A model generated the notes under the pieces. The model ran no database searches. It was not told the DNA's origin and saw only the letters and a program-made list of their open reading frames with translations. A stretch of DNA of 64,000 nt from Meridianimarinicoccus sp. MJW13 (GTDB taxonomy: Bacteria > Pseudomonadota > Alphaproteobacteria > Rhodobacterales > Rhodobacteraceae), in contig NZ_JACNMU010000001.1 in assembly GCF_014901205.1 (NCBI RefSeq), positions 372,001-436,000 of the forward strand, given 5' to 3'. Shown here piece after piece: positions 36,693 to 45,934 of this stretch. How positions within the stretch are numbered: position 1 is the first letter of the stretch; each line of letters starts with the position of its first letter. The position numbers and the translations under genes are program-made.

Positions 36693-36881
36693 TCAGTCCC
36701 GTTCTTCGATGATTTCGACCAGATGCGGGATCATGTTGACCATGCCGCGCACGGAAGGGGTGTCTTCCAGTTCACGGGTCTTGTGCATCTTGTTCAGGCC
36801 CAGGCCGATCAGCGTTTCACGCTGCTTGGCGGGGCGACGGATCGGCGAGCCGATCTGCTTTACAACAATGGTTTTCGCCAT
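36693..36881 (-). CDS. rpmD: 50S ribosomal protein L30
   Basis: A 62-aa protein of normal length. [20 protein letters not shown], then [20 protein letters not shown] and [17 protein letters not shown] are the L30 signature. It is the intact, presumably working copy. A truncated relative lies at 35034–35126. It is the last gene of the rpmC–rpmD unit, 12 bases after rpsE, and a strong terminator follows. Confidence 0.97.
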   Translation of the reverse strand: MAKTIVVKQIGSPIRRPAKQRETLIGLGLNKMHKTRELEDTPSVRGMVNMIPHLVEIIEERD

Positions 36882-36893
36882 GGGTCAGTCTCC

Positions 36894-37472
36894 TCAGGCT
36901 TCAGCCGCTTCGGCCGACGCATCGGCCGCCGGTGCGTCATCCCGCTTGGGCAGGATATCGGCAACCTTCTTGCCACGGCGTTGCGCCACCATACGCGGAC
37001 TGGATTCGCTCTGAAGCCCGTCCAGCGTTGCGCGGATCATGTTGTAGGGGTTCTGCGACCCGATGGACTTCGCCACCACGTCATGAACACCCAACATTTC
37101 GAACACGGCGCGCATCGGACCACCGGCGATGATGCCGGTCCCGGTCGGTGCCGTGCGCATGGTCACCCGGCCTGCCCCGTGACGCCCGTGGACGTCGTGG
37201 TGCAGCGTGCGGCCTTCTTTCAGCGGCACACGGATGAGGTTGCGCTTGGCTTGCTCGGTGGCCTTGCGAATGGCCTCGGGGACCTCTTTCGCCTTGCCCT
37301 TGCCAAACCCGACACGGCCCTTCTGATCGCCGACGACCACAAGTGCGGCGAAGCCAAAACGCTTACCACCCTTGACGGTCTTCGAGACCCGGTTGATCGC
37401 CACGAGACGATCGGCGAATTCCGGATTTTCGTCGCGATCGCGACCACCCCGGCGGTTATCTTCTCTTGCCAT
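36894..37472 (-). CDS. rpsE: 30S ribosomal protein S5
   Basis: A 192-aa protein. The double-stranded RNA-binding N-domain includes [47 protein letters not shown]. The C-domain has [31 protein letters not shown] short alanine-rich tail ([13 protein letters not shown]) is typical of alphaproteobacteria. It takes part in accuracy and the mRNA entry helicase. It is spaced 11–12 bases from rplR and rpmD. Confidence 0.98.
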   Translation of the reverse strand: MAREDNRRGGRDRDENPEFADRLVAINRVSKTVKGGKRFGFAALVVVGDQKGRVGFGKGKAKEVPEAIRKATEQAKRNLIRVPLKEGRTLHHDVHGRHGAGRVTMRTAPTGTGIIAGGPMRAVFEMLGVHDVVAKSIGSQNPYNMIRATLDGLQSESSPRMVAQRRGKKVADILPKRDDAPAADASAEAAEA

Positions 37473-37483
37473 CTATCGTCTCC

Positions 37484-37843
37484 TCAGAACTTCAGTCCGC
37501 CTTCACGCGCAGCGTCGGCCAGAGCCTTCACCTTGCCGTGAAAGAGGAAGCCGCCACGGTCGAAGTAACATTCTTCGACACCAGCTGCCTTGGCACGTTC
37601 GGCAATCGCGGTGCCCACTTTCGCGGCGGCCTCGACGTTGTTCTTGCCGGTGATGCCCAGATCCTTTTCGAGCGACGAGGCCGAGGCCAGGGTGACCCCT
37701 TTCACATCGTCGATCAGCTGGACGCTGATGTTCTTGTTCGAACGATGAACGCTCAGGCGCACGCGCCCCGAGTTCATCTTGCGAAGCTTGTTCCGAACGC
37801 GCAGACGGCGCTTCAGGAACAGTTCCCTTTTGCTGTTTGCCAT
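37484..37843 (-). CDS. rplR: 50S ribosomal protein L18
   Basis: A 119-aa protein. [35 protein letters not shown] and the C-terminal [29 protein letters not shown] are standard. It binds 5S rRNA together with L5 and L25. It sits 11 bases after rplF and 11 before rpsE. Confidence 0.98.
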   Translation of the reverse strand: MANSKRELFLKRRLRVRNKLRKMNSGRVRLSVHRSNKNISVQLIDDVKGVTLASASSLEKDLGITGKNNVEAAAKVGTAIAERAKAAGVEECYFDRGGFLFHGKVKALADAAREGGLKF

Positions 37844-37854
37844 TTCTCGCGTCC

Positions 37855-38388
37855 TTACTTCTTCTTGCCTTCCTTACGGAAGATGAACTCGTCTTTGTAC
37901 TTGATGCCCTTGCCCTTGTAGGGTTCCGGAGCACGCCATTCGCGGATGTTTGCCGCAACCTGGCCAACGAGCTGTTCATCGGTCCCTTCGACCACGATCT
38001 GGGTCTGCTTAGGGCAGGTGACCGTGATGCCTTCGGGGATCGCGAAGTCGACATCGTGGCTGTATCCAAGCGCCAGCTTCAGGGAGTTGCCCTGGATCTG
38101 TGCCCGGTAACCCACACCGTTGATCTCCAGCTCCTTCTTGAACCCGGTGGTAACACCGGTCACGAGGTTCTGGATCATGGTGCGGGTCATACCCCACTGC
38201 TGACGCGCCCGCTTGGACATGCCACGCGGCGTGATCACGATGGTGTTGTCTTCCACGGAGACCGAAACGTCGTCGGACGCAGTGAAGCTGCGGGTCACTT
38301 TCGCGCCCTTCACTTCAATGGTCTGACCCGACACGTTCGCGGTCACGCCCGAAGGAATGTCGACCGGTTTCTTGCCAATACGAGACAT
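37855..38388 (-). CDS. rplF: 50S ribosomal protein L6
   Basis: A 177-aa protein. [21 protein letters not shown] and the C-terminal signature [24 protein letters not shown] are present. L6 stabilises the sarcin–ricin loop region near the EF-Tu/EF-G site. Spacing to rpsH is 12 bases. Confidence 0.98.
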   Translation of the reverse strand: MSRIGKKPVDIPSGVTANVSGQTIEVKGAKVTRSFTASDDVSVSVEDNTIVITPRGMSKRARQQWGMTRTMIQNLVTGVTTGFKKELEINGVGYRAQIQGNSLKLALGYSHDVDFAIPEGITVTCPKQTQIVVEGTDEQLVGQVAANIREWRAPEPYKGKGIKYKDEFIFRKEGKKK

Positions 38389-38400
38389 TTCCGGACCTCC

Positions 38401-38793
38401 CTAGAATACGGTGCAGAGCACTTCGCCGCCAACATTGGCAGAACGTGCAGCTGCATCCGACATCACACCCTGAGGTGTGGAGACGATGGAAACGCCCAGG
38501 CCTTGCTTGACCTGAGGCAGGTTTTGCGAGGCGGCATAGACGCGGCGGCCAGGGGTCGAAACGCGCTTGAGATCGCGGATGACCGGGGTGCCGTCGAAGT
38601 ATTTCAGGCTGATTTCAATGGCCGGGTGGCCGTTGAGATCCGTGGTTTTCTCATAGCCGCGGATGTAGCCTTCGTCGGCCAGAACATCCAGCACCCAGCA
38701 GCGCAGTTTGGACGCGGGCGAAGTCACGGTGGACTTGCCGCGCAGTTGCGCGTTGCGGATACGGGTCAGCATATCACCGAGAGGATCGTTCAT
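38401..38793 (-). CDS. rpsH: 30S ribosomal protein S8
   Basis: A 130-aa protein. [20 protein letters not shown] and the C-terminal [31 protein letters not shown] are standard. In enterobacteria S8 represses its own spc operon by binding the rplE region; a matching site was not identified here. Confidence 0.98.
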   Translation of the reverse strand: MNDPLGDMLTRIRNAQLRGKSTVTSPASKLRCWVLDVLADEGYIRGYEKTTDLNGHPAIEISLKYFDGTPVIRDLKRVSTPGRRVYAASQNLPQVKQGLGVSIVSTPQGVMSDAAARSANVGGEVLCTVF

Positions 38794-38805
38794 TATATAC
38801 GCTCC

Positions 38806-39111
38806 TTACCAGCTCGATTTGACCATACCGGGGATCTGGCCGTTCGAGCCAAGTTCCCGCAGCGCGATACGGCTGACCTTCAGCTTACGATAGTAAGCGT
38901 GGGGACGGCCGGTCAGCTGACACCGGTTATGAAGACGGGTTGCCGAGGAATTCCGCGGCAGCTTCGCCAGCTTCAGACGCGCCTTGAAGCGCTCTTCCAT
39001 CGGGCGGTTTTCGTCGGTTGCGATCTCTTTCAGTTCAGCGCGTTTGGCGGCGTATTTCTCCACCAGCTTCTGACGCTTCACTTCCCGAGCAATCATCGAT
39101 TTTTTTGCCAT
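38806..39111 (-). CDS. rpsN: 30S ribosomal protein S14
   Basis: A 101-aa, long (zinc-free) form. It starts [20 protein letters not shown]. The C-terminus is [41 protein letters not shown]-like (here [12 protein letters not shown]). No CxxC pair is present, so zinc is not required. It lies between rplE and rpsH. Confidence 0.98.
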   Translation of the reverse strand: MAKKSMIAREVKRQKLVEKYAAKRAELKEIATDENRPMEERFKARLKLAKLPRNSSATRLHNRCQLTGRPHAYYRKLKVSRIALRELGSNGQIPGMVKSSW

Positions 39112-39131
39112 GTCGTGATTTCTCCCGCGGC

Positions 39132-39692
39132 TCAGCTGGTGAAGGGCATGTTGAAAGCTTTCAACAGCGCCTTGGCTTCCGCGTCGGTGGATGCGTTGGT
39201 GCAGATGATGATGTCCATGCCGCGGACTTCATCGACCTTGTCGTATTCGATTTCCGGGAACACGATGTGTTCTTTCAGGCCCATGGCATAGTTGCCACGG
39301 CCGTCGAACGACGTCGTTTTCACGCCCCGGAAGTCACGCACGCGCGGCAGCGCGATGGTGATCAGACGGTCGAGGAATTCATACATCCGGTCACCGCGCA
39401 GGGTCACCTTGGTTCCCAGCGGCATGTCTTCGCGAACGCGGAAGCTTGCCACCGATTTCTTGGCGCGGGTCACGACAGCGTGCTGACCGGCAATCAGGGT
39501 CAGGTCGGCCTGGGCCGATTTCACCTTCTTGGTGTCCTGCACGGCTTTGCCGACACCCATGTTCAGGACGATCTTTTCCAGCTTCGGGATCATCATCTCG
39601 TTCTTGTACGAGAATTCTTCCTTCAGCGCGGCGCGGATCGTTTCCCGATACTGGGCCTTCAGGCGCGGGGTGTAGTCTGCGGTATCCAGCAT
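39132..39692 (-). CDS. rplE: 50S ribosomal protein L5
   Basis: A 186-aa protein. [48 protein letters not shown] is the N-terminal signature, with [23 protein letters not shown] further on. It binds 5S rRNA and contacts P-site tRNA and S13. The start ATG at 39692 overlaps the rplX stop by one base (TGATG). An in-frame GTG one codon earlier is not preferred. Confidence 0.98.
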   Translation of the reverse strand: MLDTADYTPRLKAQYRETIRAALKEEFSYKNEMMIPKLEKIVLNMGVGKAVQDTKKVKSAQADLTLIAGQHAVVTRAKKSVASFRVREDMPLGTKVTLRGDRMYEFLDRLITIALPRVRDFRGVKTTSFDGRGNYAMGLKEHIVFPEIEYDKVDEVRGMDIIICTNASTDAEAKALLKAFNMPFTS

Positions 39693-39997
39693 CACACGGC
39701 CTCCCCGGTGGACTTGGCGAAACGCACTTTCTTGCCGTCTTCGACACGGAAGCCGACGCGGGTCGGTTTGCCGTTGGCGTCCAGCAGAGCCAGGTTGCTC
39801 AGGTCGATCGGCATTGCCTTCGGCACGCGACCCCCTTGCGAGTTCTGCGTCTGCTTGGTGTGGCGGATGGCCATGTTCACGCCTTCCACGACAGCCTTGC
39901 CGGCTTTTGGATCGACGGACTGGATCTCGCCATCGCGGCCCTTGTCCTTGCCCACGAGAACGCGGACCTTGTCACCCTTGCGGAGTTTGGCAGCCAT
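39692..39997 (-). CDS. rplX: 50S ribosomal protein L24
   Basis: A 101-aa protein. [20 protein letters not shown] is the KOW-motif start, with [18 protein letters not shown] following. It is an assembly initiator of the large subunit. Its ATG overlaps the rplN stop and its stop overlaps the rplE start, so three genes are translationally coupled. Confidence 0.98.
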   Translation of the reverse strand: MAAKLRKGDKVRVLVGKDKGRDGEIQSVDPKAGKAVVEGVNMAIRHTKQTQNSQGGRVPKAMPIDLSNLALLDANGKPTRVGFRVEDGKKVRFAKSTGEAV

Positions 39998-40365
39998 CAC
40001 AGCACCTCCGGAGCAAGCGAGATGATTTTCATGAAGTTCTTCGCGCGCAGTTCGCGCACAACCGGTCCGAAGATCCGGGTGCCGATCGGCTCGTTGTTGT
40101 TGTTCAGGATAACAGCAGCGTTGCGATCGAAGCGAATGGCGGTGCCGTCTTCACGGCGAACTTCCTTGGCGGTGCGCACGACGACAGCCTTGCGAACGTC
40201 GCCTTTCTTGACGCGGCCACGCGGAATGGCTTCCTTGACCGACACCACGATGATGTCGCCCACGGAGGCATATTTCCGTTTGGATCCGCCCAAAACCTTG
40301 ATGCACTGAACTCGGCGAGCGCCAGAGTTGTCAGCAACATCCAGATTTGTCTGCATCTGGATCAT
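39997..40365 (-). CDS. rplN: 50S ribosomal protein L14
   Basis: A 122-aa protein. [20 protein letters not shown] plus [30 protein letters not shown] is the L14 signature, and it ends [16 protein letters not shown]-like. It sits at the subunit interface, where RsfS binds. A 74-base gap separates it from rpsQ, the largest gap inside this unit. Confidence 0.98.
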
Positions 40366-40439
40366 GGGATACTCCCGACCTTTGGGACCGCTTTACAGAC
40401 ATAGGCCCCAGGGTTTCGATGAAACCGGTTGGCGTGACC

Positions 40440-40670
40440 TTAAGCGGTCACGACCTCCCAGCGTTTGGTCTTCGACTTCGGCGCACATTCCTGGATGCGA
40501 ACGAAATCGCCTTCCTTGAACGTGTTGGCCTCGTCGTGGGCCCGGTACTTCTTCGATTTCCGGATGGTCTTCTGAAGAACCGGGTGCTTGAACCGACGTT
40601 CTACCGATACGGTGACGGTCTGGTCGTTCTTGGCGCTGGTCACAGTGCCGGACAGGATACGCTTGGGCAT
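40440..40670 (-). CDS. rpsQ: 30S ribosomal protein S17
   Basis: A 76-aa protein. [47 protein letters not shown] is standard OB-fold S17. It is a primary binder of 16S rRNA 5' domain. It lies 12 bases after rpmC. Confidence 0.98.
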   Translation of the reverse strand: MPKRILSGTVTSAKNDQTVTVSVERRFKHPVLQKTIRKSKKYRAHDEANTFKEGDFVRIQECAPKSKTKRWEVVTA

Positions 40671-40682
40671 GTCTAAGGCTCC

Positions 40683-40886
40683 TTATTCGGCGGCTGCAGC
40701 AGCGGCTTTTTCGTTCAGCACGGTCATCACACGCGCGATGTCACGACGGACAACGCGGGTACGCGCGGTGTTTTCCATGGCGCCCGTGGCGCTCTGGAAG
40801 CGGAGGTTGAAGGCCTCCTTTTTCAGCGCGGCCAGCTCGTCACGGAGCTGATCGGGCGTCTTGTCACGCAGTTCAGTGGCGTTCAT
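40683..40886 (-). CDS. rpmC: 50S ribosomal protein L29
   Basis: A 67-aa protein. [40 protein letters not shown] and [20 protein letters not shown] identify L29. The start ATG 40886 has AAAGGAACGGCGC upstream, rejecting the frame to 40904. L29 sits at the tunnel exit with L23. Here it is the first gene of a unit, because its normal upstream neighbour rplP is about 2.2 kb away across three inserted genes. Confidence 0.97.
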   Translation of the reverse strand: MNATELRDKTPDQLRDELAALKKEAFNLRFQSATGAMENTARTRVVRRDIARVMTVLNEKAAAAAAE

Positions 40887-40970
40887 GCGCCGTTCCTTTC
40901 TCAATACACCAGCAAGCCCCTGACGGTTGGTTCAGGGTCACCCGAAGCCCGGTGGTTGAATGGCAATAAC

Positions 40971-40997
40971 CACGAATCCCGCAAGCGGGAATCCGTG
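40971..40997 (-). promoter_or_regulatory. Leader hairpin of the rpmC unit
   Basis: CACGAATCCCGC (40971–40982) pairs with GCGGGAATCCGTG (40985–40997), 12 bp with one bulged base. It begins only a few bases after the predicted transcription start, and the minus-strand RNA then reads GTGGTTATTG. It is a candidate attenuator or mRNA 5' stabiliser about 85 bases before rpmC. Confidence 0.5.
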
Positions 40998-41006
40998 AGA
41001 TGGCGC

Positions 41007-41035
41007 TGCCTACAAGACGGGGGCTTTGGTGGCAA
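41007..41035 (-). promoter_or_regulatory. Promoter candidate of the rpmC–rpmD unit
   Basis: On the minus strand, TTGCCA (41035–41030) and TAGGCA (41012–41007) are separated by 17 bases. It lies 62 bases past the stop of the 2OG oxygenase and 120 bases before rpmC. Confidence 0.5.
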
Positions 41036-41097
41036 GGGAGAATGTGGAAAACAGCCAGTGAGGCCGCGTCCGGGCGATCAAACGGGCAACTTGTGCC

Positions 41098-41718
41098 CTA
41101 TTCCCATCCGTAGTTGAAGCTCACGCTGATCCGTTCGTCCTCGGCCATGTTCATCGGCACCTCGTGGCGCAGCCAGCTTTCCCACAGCAGCACGTCGCCG
41201 ACCGTTGGCTTGGCGTAGACGAAGGTCTGCAACTCGCGCCGGGCCTGTTTCGCGCGCGCTGGCGCGGCCATCATGCGGGCGGATCGCGGATCTTCCAGCT
41301 TCAGCGCGCTGGCCCCTTCCGGCATCGCCACATATGTCGTGCCCGAGATCACCGAATGCGGATGGATGTGCGAGGCGTGCATGCCGCCCTCGGGCAGGAT
41401 GTTGATCCAGATGTCTTCCAGCTTCAGCGCGCGGCCGTCCAGATCGAACTCCAGATCCCTGGCGAATTCCGCCACATGCAGATCAAGGGTTGCCACCACA
41501 TCGGCAAAGATCGGAAACCGCCACGGCAGGTCGGTCAGCGAGGCATAGGAGGTGTAGCCGGGATAGCCGTTTTCCTCGCACCAGTCCTGCCCGGCCTCGT
41601 CATCCTGCGCGATGACCATGCAGGAGGATTCCAGTTCGGCCGGATCGACGGGTGTTCCGAACTCCGACAGGGCGGCGCGATACAGGCGGGTGACAAAGAG
41701 GGATTCGATGGTAGGCAT
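41098..41718 (-). CDS. 2-oxoglutarate-Fe(II) oxygenase (TIGR02466-like)
   Basis: A 206-aa predicted dioxygenase. The iron-binding segment GGMHASHIHPHSVISGTTYV holds His117, His119 and His121. The second-half ligand His185 is in ESWLRHEVPMN, and the 2OG-binding Arg196 is in ERISVSFNYGWE. This arrangement and the HPHS-x-x-SGxxYV stretch match a small family of putative 2OG-Fe(II) oxygenases of unknown substrate. The start ATG 41718 has AGGAGATCACC upstream; the frame extension to 42138 is not used. It lies between rplP and rpmC, with an ICMT-like methyltransferase 35 bases upstream, perhaps in one transcript. Confidence 0.85.
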   Translation of the reverse strand: MPTIESLFVTRLYRAALSEFGTPVDPAELESSCMVIAQDDEAGQDWCEENGYPGYTSYASLTDLPWRFPIFADVVATLDLHVAEFARDLEFDLDGRALKLEDIWINILPEGGMHASHIHPHSVISGTTYVAMPEGASALKLEDPRSARMMAAPARAKQARRELQTFVYAKPTVGDVLLWESWLRHEVPMNMAEDERISVSFNYGWE

Positions 41719-41753
41719 GCGGTGATCTCCTGTGGCCGCACCACTGCCGGTCG

Positions 41754-42254
41754 TCACAACCAGCGCCGGGTCCGGCGTCGGTAGTCTTGGTATTCCTCTG
41801 CAAACCGTTCGGCAAGATAACGTTCCTCGGGCCGGATCATCCAGACCTCGAGTATCGCACAGGCCAGCAGTGTCGTGGCGATGAGCCACCAGGATTCCAG
41901 CGCCAGCGCCCCGCCGATCCCGGCCAGCGCTGCCCCCAGATAGTTCGGATTGCGCGACCAGGCGAAGGGTCCGGTGGTGACAAGCCGCGTCGTCGCAGCC
42001 CCCGGCAGCGACGGCTGGTCTGCCTTGTCCAGTTCCGTCTTGGCGCGGTGGATCAGCCAGAACCCGAACAGGAACAGCCCGACCCCTAACACACCTCCAG
42101 TCACACGCCAGAGCGGGAGCGTGGTCGGCCAGACCCATTCAAGGACAAGCCCCAATCCCAGCAACGGAAACAGGACCACATCCGAGATTTTCCACGGATG
42201 GCCATGGGCGCCTGCATCCTGTGCTGAAGGGCCGTCTTTGAAGGGATTGGTCAT
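41754..42254 (-). CDS. Isoprenylcysteine carboxyl methyltransferase-like membrane protein
   Basis: A 166-aa protein with four predicted membrane helices (about 26–45, 50–70, 105–122 and 123–140). The C-terminal half has GPFAWSRNPNYLGAALAGIGGALAL and IRPEERYLAERFAEEYQDYRRRTRRWL. This is the ICMT/PEMT signature: R-N-P-x-Y-L for SAM and E-E-x-x-L…Y-x-x-Y…R for the C-terminal motif. Bacterial members methylate unknown lipids or carboxyls. It is followed after 35 bases by the 2OG oxygenase. Confidence 0.88.
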   Translation of the reverse strand: MTNPFKDGPSAQDAGAHGHPWKISDVVLFPLLGLGLVLEWVWPTTLPLWRVTGGVLGVGLFLFGFWLIHRAKTELDKADQPSLPGAATTRLVTTGPFAWSRNPNYLGAALAGIGGALALESWWLIATTLLACAILEVWMIRPEERYLAERFAEEYQDYRRRTRRWL

Positions 42255-42348
42255 GCACGCAATGCCGGATGTGGTGACAGAAGTGCGGCCTTGATAGCAG
42301 CCCTGTTCCGCACGCCCAAGCCTTGCCCCACCCGTACGCGATCAGGGG

Positions 42349-42945
42349 TCAGTTTTGCGCCCGCTCCATCATCATCATGTGGACGGCATGCATCCCTTGG
42401 TCCGCCATGCGCGTGACCTCGGCTGCATGGGTCTGCAGGGCCGCGACCACCTCGGGATCGGTCGAGGTCTGGATGACGACGATCTCGTCCTGGGTCGTCT
42501 CGATGGTCGAGGTGATGCTGTCCCCGCGCAGAAAGAAGATGTCCAGGGTCGGGCTCTGGATATAGATCTGCGGATCGTCTGCGGCTTCCACCCGGCCGAT
42601 CATGCCGACCACATGGCTGATCAGCGCCTCGGCCACCATGGGATCCGAGGCGCGGGTCACGGTGCGGATGCCATCGGGCAGCAATTCAACCTCGCGGCTC
42701 AGCGTATCGAAATGGTGGAACAGGACCTGCAATTCCGCGCTTTCCTGCGGCGTCGCGTTGTCGCCGCGCAGCCCCGGCATCACGCGCATGTCGTGGCCGG
42801 TGCCATCGGCGCCATGATGCTGCATCCTGTGCCCGCCCTGCCCCATCTGGGCGGCGGAGGGTACCGCCACCAGGGTCAGACCCGCCAGTGCAATGGCCAT
42901 GACGGGGCCTGCCCCGCGCGCTTTTCCCATGATCGGATGTCTCAT
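42349..42945 (-). CDS. Exported His/Met-rich hypothetical protein
   Basis: A 198-aa protein. A signal peptide (VMAIALAGLTLVAVPSAAQ) ends near residue 33. The mature N-terminus is rich in His, Met and Gly (QMGQGGHRMQHHGADGTGHDMRVM), which suggests metal binding, for example of copper. The remainder is helical, with VVAALQTHAAEVTRMADQGMHAVHMMMMERAQ near the end. The functional family is not known to me. It is the first gene after the rplP terminator, with the methyltransferase gene 94 bases downstream. Confidence 0.75.
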   Translation of the reverse strand: MRHPIMGKARGAGPVMAIALAGLTLVAVPSAAQMGQGGHRMQHHGADGTGHDMRVMPGLRGDNATPQESAELQVLFHHFDTLSREVELLPDGIRTVTRASDPMVAEALISHVVGMIGRVEAADDPQIYIQSPTLDIFFLRGDSITSTIETTQDEIVVIQTSTDPEVVAALQTHAAEVTRMADQGMHAVHMMMMERAQN

Positions 42946-43037
42946 GCCTTGGCTCCTTCTGATCGGGCAGAGCCTAGGGCGAAAGCCGGAAGATTAAAAC
43001 ATCGAAATGCTGGAATGTAGCCTGAACGCAGGCCAAA

Positions 43038-43071
43038 CGAAAAGACCCCCGCCGATCGCTCGACAGGGGTC
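43038..43071 (-). terminator. Terminator after rplP
   Basis: GACCCCCGCCGA (43044–43055) pairs with TCGACAGGGGTC (43060–43071), 12 bp with two wobbles on the minus strand, followed by TTTTCGTTT. It is 33 bases past the rplP stop and ends the rplB–rplP unit. Confidence 0.82.
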
Positions 43072-43104
43072 CATTTCCCAGGACGGGGATCACCCCGCCG
43101 CCGC

Positions 43105-43518
43105 TTACCAGTCCTCGCGGACCACCACGCGGGTCTTGATCGGCAGCTTCATCGCCGCAAGGCGCAGGGCCTCGCGGGCGACGGCTTCGCTGACGCCGTC
43201 GATCTCGAACATGATCCGACCCGGCTTGACCTTGGCTGCCCAGAAGTCGACCGAACCCTTACCTTTACCCATCCGGACTTCGGTGGGTTTGGAGGTCACG
43301 GCCACATCCGGGAAGATGCGGATCCAGACACGGCCCTGACGCTTCATCTGACGCGTCATGGCACGGCGTGCGGCTTCGATCTGACGTGCGGTAACACGCT
43401 CCGGCTGCAGGGCCTTCAGGCCGTAGGTTCCGAACGCGAGGTCCGAACCGCCCTTGGCTTGACCGTGGATACGGCCTTTGTGCTGCTTGCGGAATTTTGT
43501 ACGCTTTGGCTGAAGCAT
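43105..43518 (-). CDS. rplP: 50S ribosomal protein L16
   Basis: A 137-aa protein. [51 protein letters not shown] and [14 protein letters not shown] are standard. The conserved Arg in VRMGKG (here Arg82), equivalent to the residue hydroxylated by YcfD in E. coli, is present. It is the last gene of the rplB unit. Three non-ribosomal genes follow before rpmC. Confidence 0.98.
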   Translation of the reverse strand: MLQPKRTKFRKQHKGRIHGQAKGGSDLAFGTYGLKALQPERVTARQIEAARRAMTRQMKRQGRVWIRIFPDVAVTSKPTEVRMGKGKGSVDFWAAKVKPGRIMFEIDGVSEAVAREALRLAAMKLPIKTRVVVREDW

Positions 43519-43530
43519 TTGTCGCTCTCC

Positions 43531-44256
43531 TTAGCGGTCGCGGTCGCGACGGCCACCGCCGCCTGCGCCACGGGGGGCAGGACCATCCTGAAGCTCGGCC
43601 GCCTTGCGGTCACGCGCCTGAGGATCATGTTCCATGATCTCGCCTTTGAAGATCCAGCACTTGATGCCGATGATGCCATACGGCGTGACGGCTTCGACCA
43701 GTGCATAGTCCACGTCGGCCCGCAGGGTGTGCAAAGGCACGCGGCCTTCACGATACCATTCGGTCCGCGCGATCTCTGCACCGCCCAGACGGCCGGCGAC
43801 GTTCAGACGAATGCCCAGGGCGCCCATCCGCATCGAGTTCTGCACGGCGCGCTTCATGGCGCGGCGGAAAGACACCCGGCGCTCCAGCTGCTGCGCGACG
43901 TTCTCGGCGACCAGACGTGCGTCCAGTTCCGGCTTGCGAACCTCGACGATGTTCAGGTGCACTTCGCTGTCGGTCATCTTGGCCAGCTTCTTGCGAAGCA
44001 GCTCGATATCCGCGCCTTTCTTGCCGATGATCACACCCGGACGCGCCGAGTGAATGGTCACGCGGCACTTCTTGTGCGGACGCTCGATGATGATGCGGCT
44101 GATGCCGGCCTGCTTGCATTCCTTGAAGATGAATTCGCGAATGCGAACATCTTCCAGAAGCATGTCGCCGAAGTCCTTGCTGTCGGCGTACCAGCGGCTG
44201 TCCCAGGTCCGGTTGACCTGCAGGCGCATGCCGACGGGATTGACTTTGTTACCCAT
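43531..44256 (-). CDS. rpsC: 30S ribosomal protein S3
   Basis: A 241-aa protein. [33 protein letters not shown], the KH motif [21 protein letters not shown], and [22 protein letters not shown] are all present. The C-terminal tail is Gly/Arg-rich and ends GRRDRDR. Its start ATG overlaps the rplV stop by one base (TAATG). S3 forms part of the mRNA entry site. Confidence 0.98.
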   Translation of the reverse strand: MGNKVNPVGMRLQVNRTWDSRWYADSKDFGDMLLEDVRIREFIFKECKQAGISRIIIERPHKKCRVTIHSARPGVIIGKKGADIELLRKKLAKMTDSEVHLNIVEVRKPELDARLVAENVAQQLERRVSFRRAMKRAVQNSMRMGALGIRLNVAGRLGGAEIARTEWYREGRVPLHTLRADVDYALVEAVTPYGIIGIKCWIFKGEIMEHDPQARDRKAAELQDGPAPRGAGGGGRRDRDR

Positions 44257-44636
44257 TAGGCTTGCTCCTCGATCTGGCGGACCTTGATGGTCAGTTCCGA
44301 GAACGGCTTGATGATCTTGCCGAACCGGCCACGGGCACGCGGGCGACCGCGCTTCATGGTCAGGTTCTTGCCGACATAGGCTTCGGCGACGACCAGCTCG
44401 TCCACGTCCAGGTTGTGGTTGTTCTCGGCGTTGGCGATGGCGGACTGAAGACATTTCTTCACGTCGCCAGCGATCCGCTTGTTCGAGAAGGTGAGATCGG
44501 TCAGTGCCTTCTCGACCTTCTTGCCGCGGATCATCTGCGCAACCAGGTTCAGTTTCTGCGGGCTGGTCCGAAGCATGCGCGTTTTCGCCATTGCTTCGTT
44601 TTCAGCCACGCGGCGGGGATTCTTTGCCTTGCCCAT
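44256..44636 (-). CDS. rplV: 50S ribosomal protein L22
   Basis: A 126-aa protein. [38 protein letters not shown] is the core, with the exit-tunnel hairpin [22 protein letters not shown]. The N-terminus [16 protein letters not shown] is short and alphaproteobacterial. The hairpin is the macrolide-relevant loop and looks wild type. It starts 3 bases after rpsS. Confidence 0.97.
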   Translation of the reverse strand: MGKAKNPRRVAENEAMAKTRMLRTSPQKLNLVAQMIRGKKVEKALTDLTFSNKRIAGDVKKCLQSAIANAENNHNLDVDELVVAEAYVGKNLTMKRGRPRARGRFGKIIKPFSELTIKVRQIEEQA

Positions 44637-44639
44637 GAC

Positions 44640-44918
44640 TTACTTCCGCTTCGCTTTCTTGTCCGCCGCGTGACCGTAATAGGTCCGGGTCGGAGAATAT
44701 TCGCCGAACTTCTGGCCGATCATGTCCTCGGACACGGCAACCGGAATGTGTTTCTTGCCGTTGTAGACGGCGAAAGTCAGACCCACGAACTGGGGCAGAA
44801 TGGTCGAACGACGCGACCAGATCTTGATGACTTCGTTCTTGCCGCTTTCGCGGACTTTCTCGGCCTTCTTCAGCACGTAGCTGTCAACGAAAGGCCCTTT
44901 CCAAACGGAGCGTGCCAT
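44640..44918 (-). CDS. rpsS: 30S ribosomal protein S19
   Basis: A 92-aa protein. [20 protein letters not shown], then [30 protein letters not shown] and [21 protein letters not shown], are standard. It contacts S13 in the small-subunit head. It lies 3 bases after rplB. Confidence 0.98.
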   Translation of the reverse strand: MARSVWKGPFVDSYVLKKAEKVRESGKNEVIKIWSRRSTILPQFVGLTFAVYNGKKHIPVAVSEDMIGQKFGEYSPTRTYYGHAADKKAKRK

Positions 44919-44921
44919 ATG

Positions 44922-45764
44922 TTAGCGGCCCTTCTTCTTGGCGTGACGCGAGCGGATGATAAGCTTCTGCGACGCCTTGTTGGTGTCACGGGTGCGGGCA
45001 CCCTTGGTCGGCTTGCCCCAGGGGGTCACCGGGTGACGGCCACCCGAAGTCCGGCCTTCACCACCACCATGGGGGTGATCGATCGGGTTCATGACGACAC
45101 CACGGACCGACGGACGCTTGCCCTTGTGGCGCATACGACCGGCTTTACCGTAGTTCTGGTTGGAGTTGTCGGGGTTCGACACGGCACCGACAGTGGCCAT
45201 GCATTCCTGACGCACCAGGCGCAGTTCGCCCGAGCTGAGGCGGATCTGGGCGTAGCCACCGTCACGGCCGACGAACTGGGCGTAGGTGCCCGCGGCGCGT
45301 GCGATCTGACCGCCCTTGCCCGGCTTCAGTTCGATGTTGTGAACGATGGTCCCGATCGGCATGCCCGAGAACGGCATCGCGTTGCCCGGCTTGATATCGG
45401 CCTTCTCGGTCGAGACGACCTTGTCGCCAATCGCCAGACGCTGCGGGGCCAGGATATAGGCCTGCTCGCCGTCGGTATAGGTGATCAGGGCGATGAACGC
45501 GGTCCGGTTCGGGTCGTATTCGATCCGGGTGACAACGCCTTCGACGTCGAACTTGCGACGCTTGAAATCGACGATGCGATAGAGACGCTTCGCGCCACCA
45601 CCACGGCGGCGAGAGGTGATCCGTCCGGTGTTGTTCCGGCCGCCCGACTTGGTCAGACCCTCGGTGAGGGATTTGACCGGGCGCCCTTTCCAGAGCTCCG
45701 AACGGTCGATCAGAACCAGCCCACGCTGGCCAGGCGTCGTCGGTTTGTACGACTTGAGTGCCAT
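44922..45764 (-). CDS. rplB: 50S ribosomal protein L2
   Basis: A 280-aa protein. [46 protein letters not shown] and the C-terminal [35 protein letters not shown], including the conserved His important for peptidyl transfer. It is the first gene of a separate unit. The usual upstream partner rplW lies about 0.9 kb away across a YdeI-like gene. A promoter candidate and a leader terminator-like hairpin precede it. Confidence 0.98.
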   Translation of the reverse strand: MALKSYKPTTPGQRGLVLIDRSELWKGRPVKSLTEGLTKSGGRNNTGRITSRRRGGGAKRLYRIVDFKRRKFDVEGVVTRIEYDPNRTAFIALITYTDGEQAYILAPQRLAIGDKVVSTEKADIKPGNAMPFSGMPIGTIVHNIELKPGKGGQIARAAGTYAQFVGRDGGYAQIRLSSGELRLVRQECMATVGAVSNPDNSNQNYGKAGRMRHKGKRPSVRGVVMNPIDHPHGGGEGRTSGGRHPVTPWGKPTKGARTRDTNKASQKLIIRSRHAKKKGR

Positions 45765-45836
45765 GCTTTCTGTCTTCCGTTGTTGGCGGGACGCAAGCGC
45801 CCCTGGCTAAAGGCCCCCGAAGGTGCCCGAATTCAT

Positions 45837-45880
45837 AAAAACCATCAGCCCCGGACGAATCCGGGGCCGATTGGATGGTT
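45837..45880 (-). promoter_or_regulatory. Terminator/attenuator hairpin in the rplB leader
   Basis: The inner stem GCCCCGGA (45848–45855) pairs with TCCGGGGC (45860–45867), extended by AACCATC/GATGGTT outer arms to 45880. On the minus strand it is followed by TTTTTATG. It lies downstream of the YdeI stop but starts only a few bases after the predicted rplB-unit start site, so it may terminate YdeI, attenuate rplB, or both. Confidence 0.7.
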
Positions 45881-45881
45881 C

Positions 45882-45910
45882 CCTCTAAAGGAGCCTCAGG
45901 GGAGGGTCAA
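45882..45910 (-). promoter_or_regulatory. Promoter candidate of the rplB-rpsS-rplV-rpsC-rplP unit
   Basis: On the minus strand, TTGACC (45910–45905) and TAGAGG (45887–45882) are separated by 17 bases, 25 bases after the YdeI stop. Confidence 0.55.
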
Positions 45911-45934
45911 GCGCGGGCCCGGAAAAACCTGACC

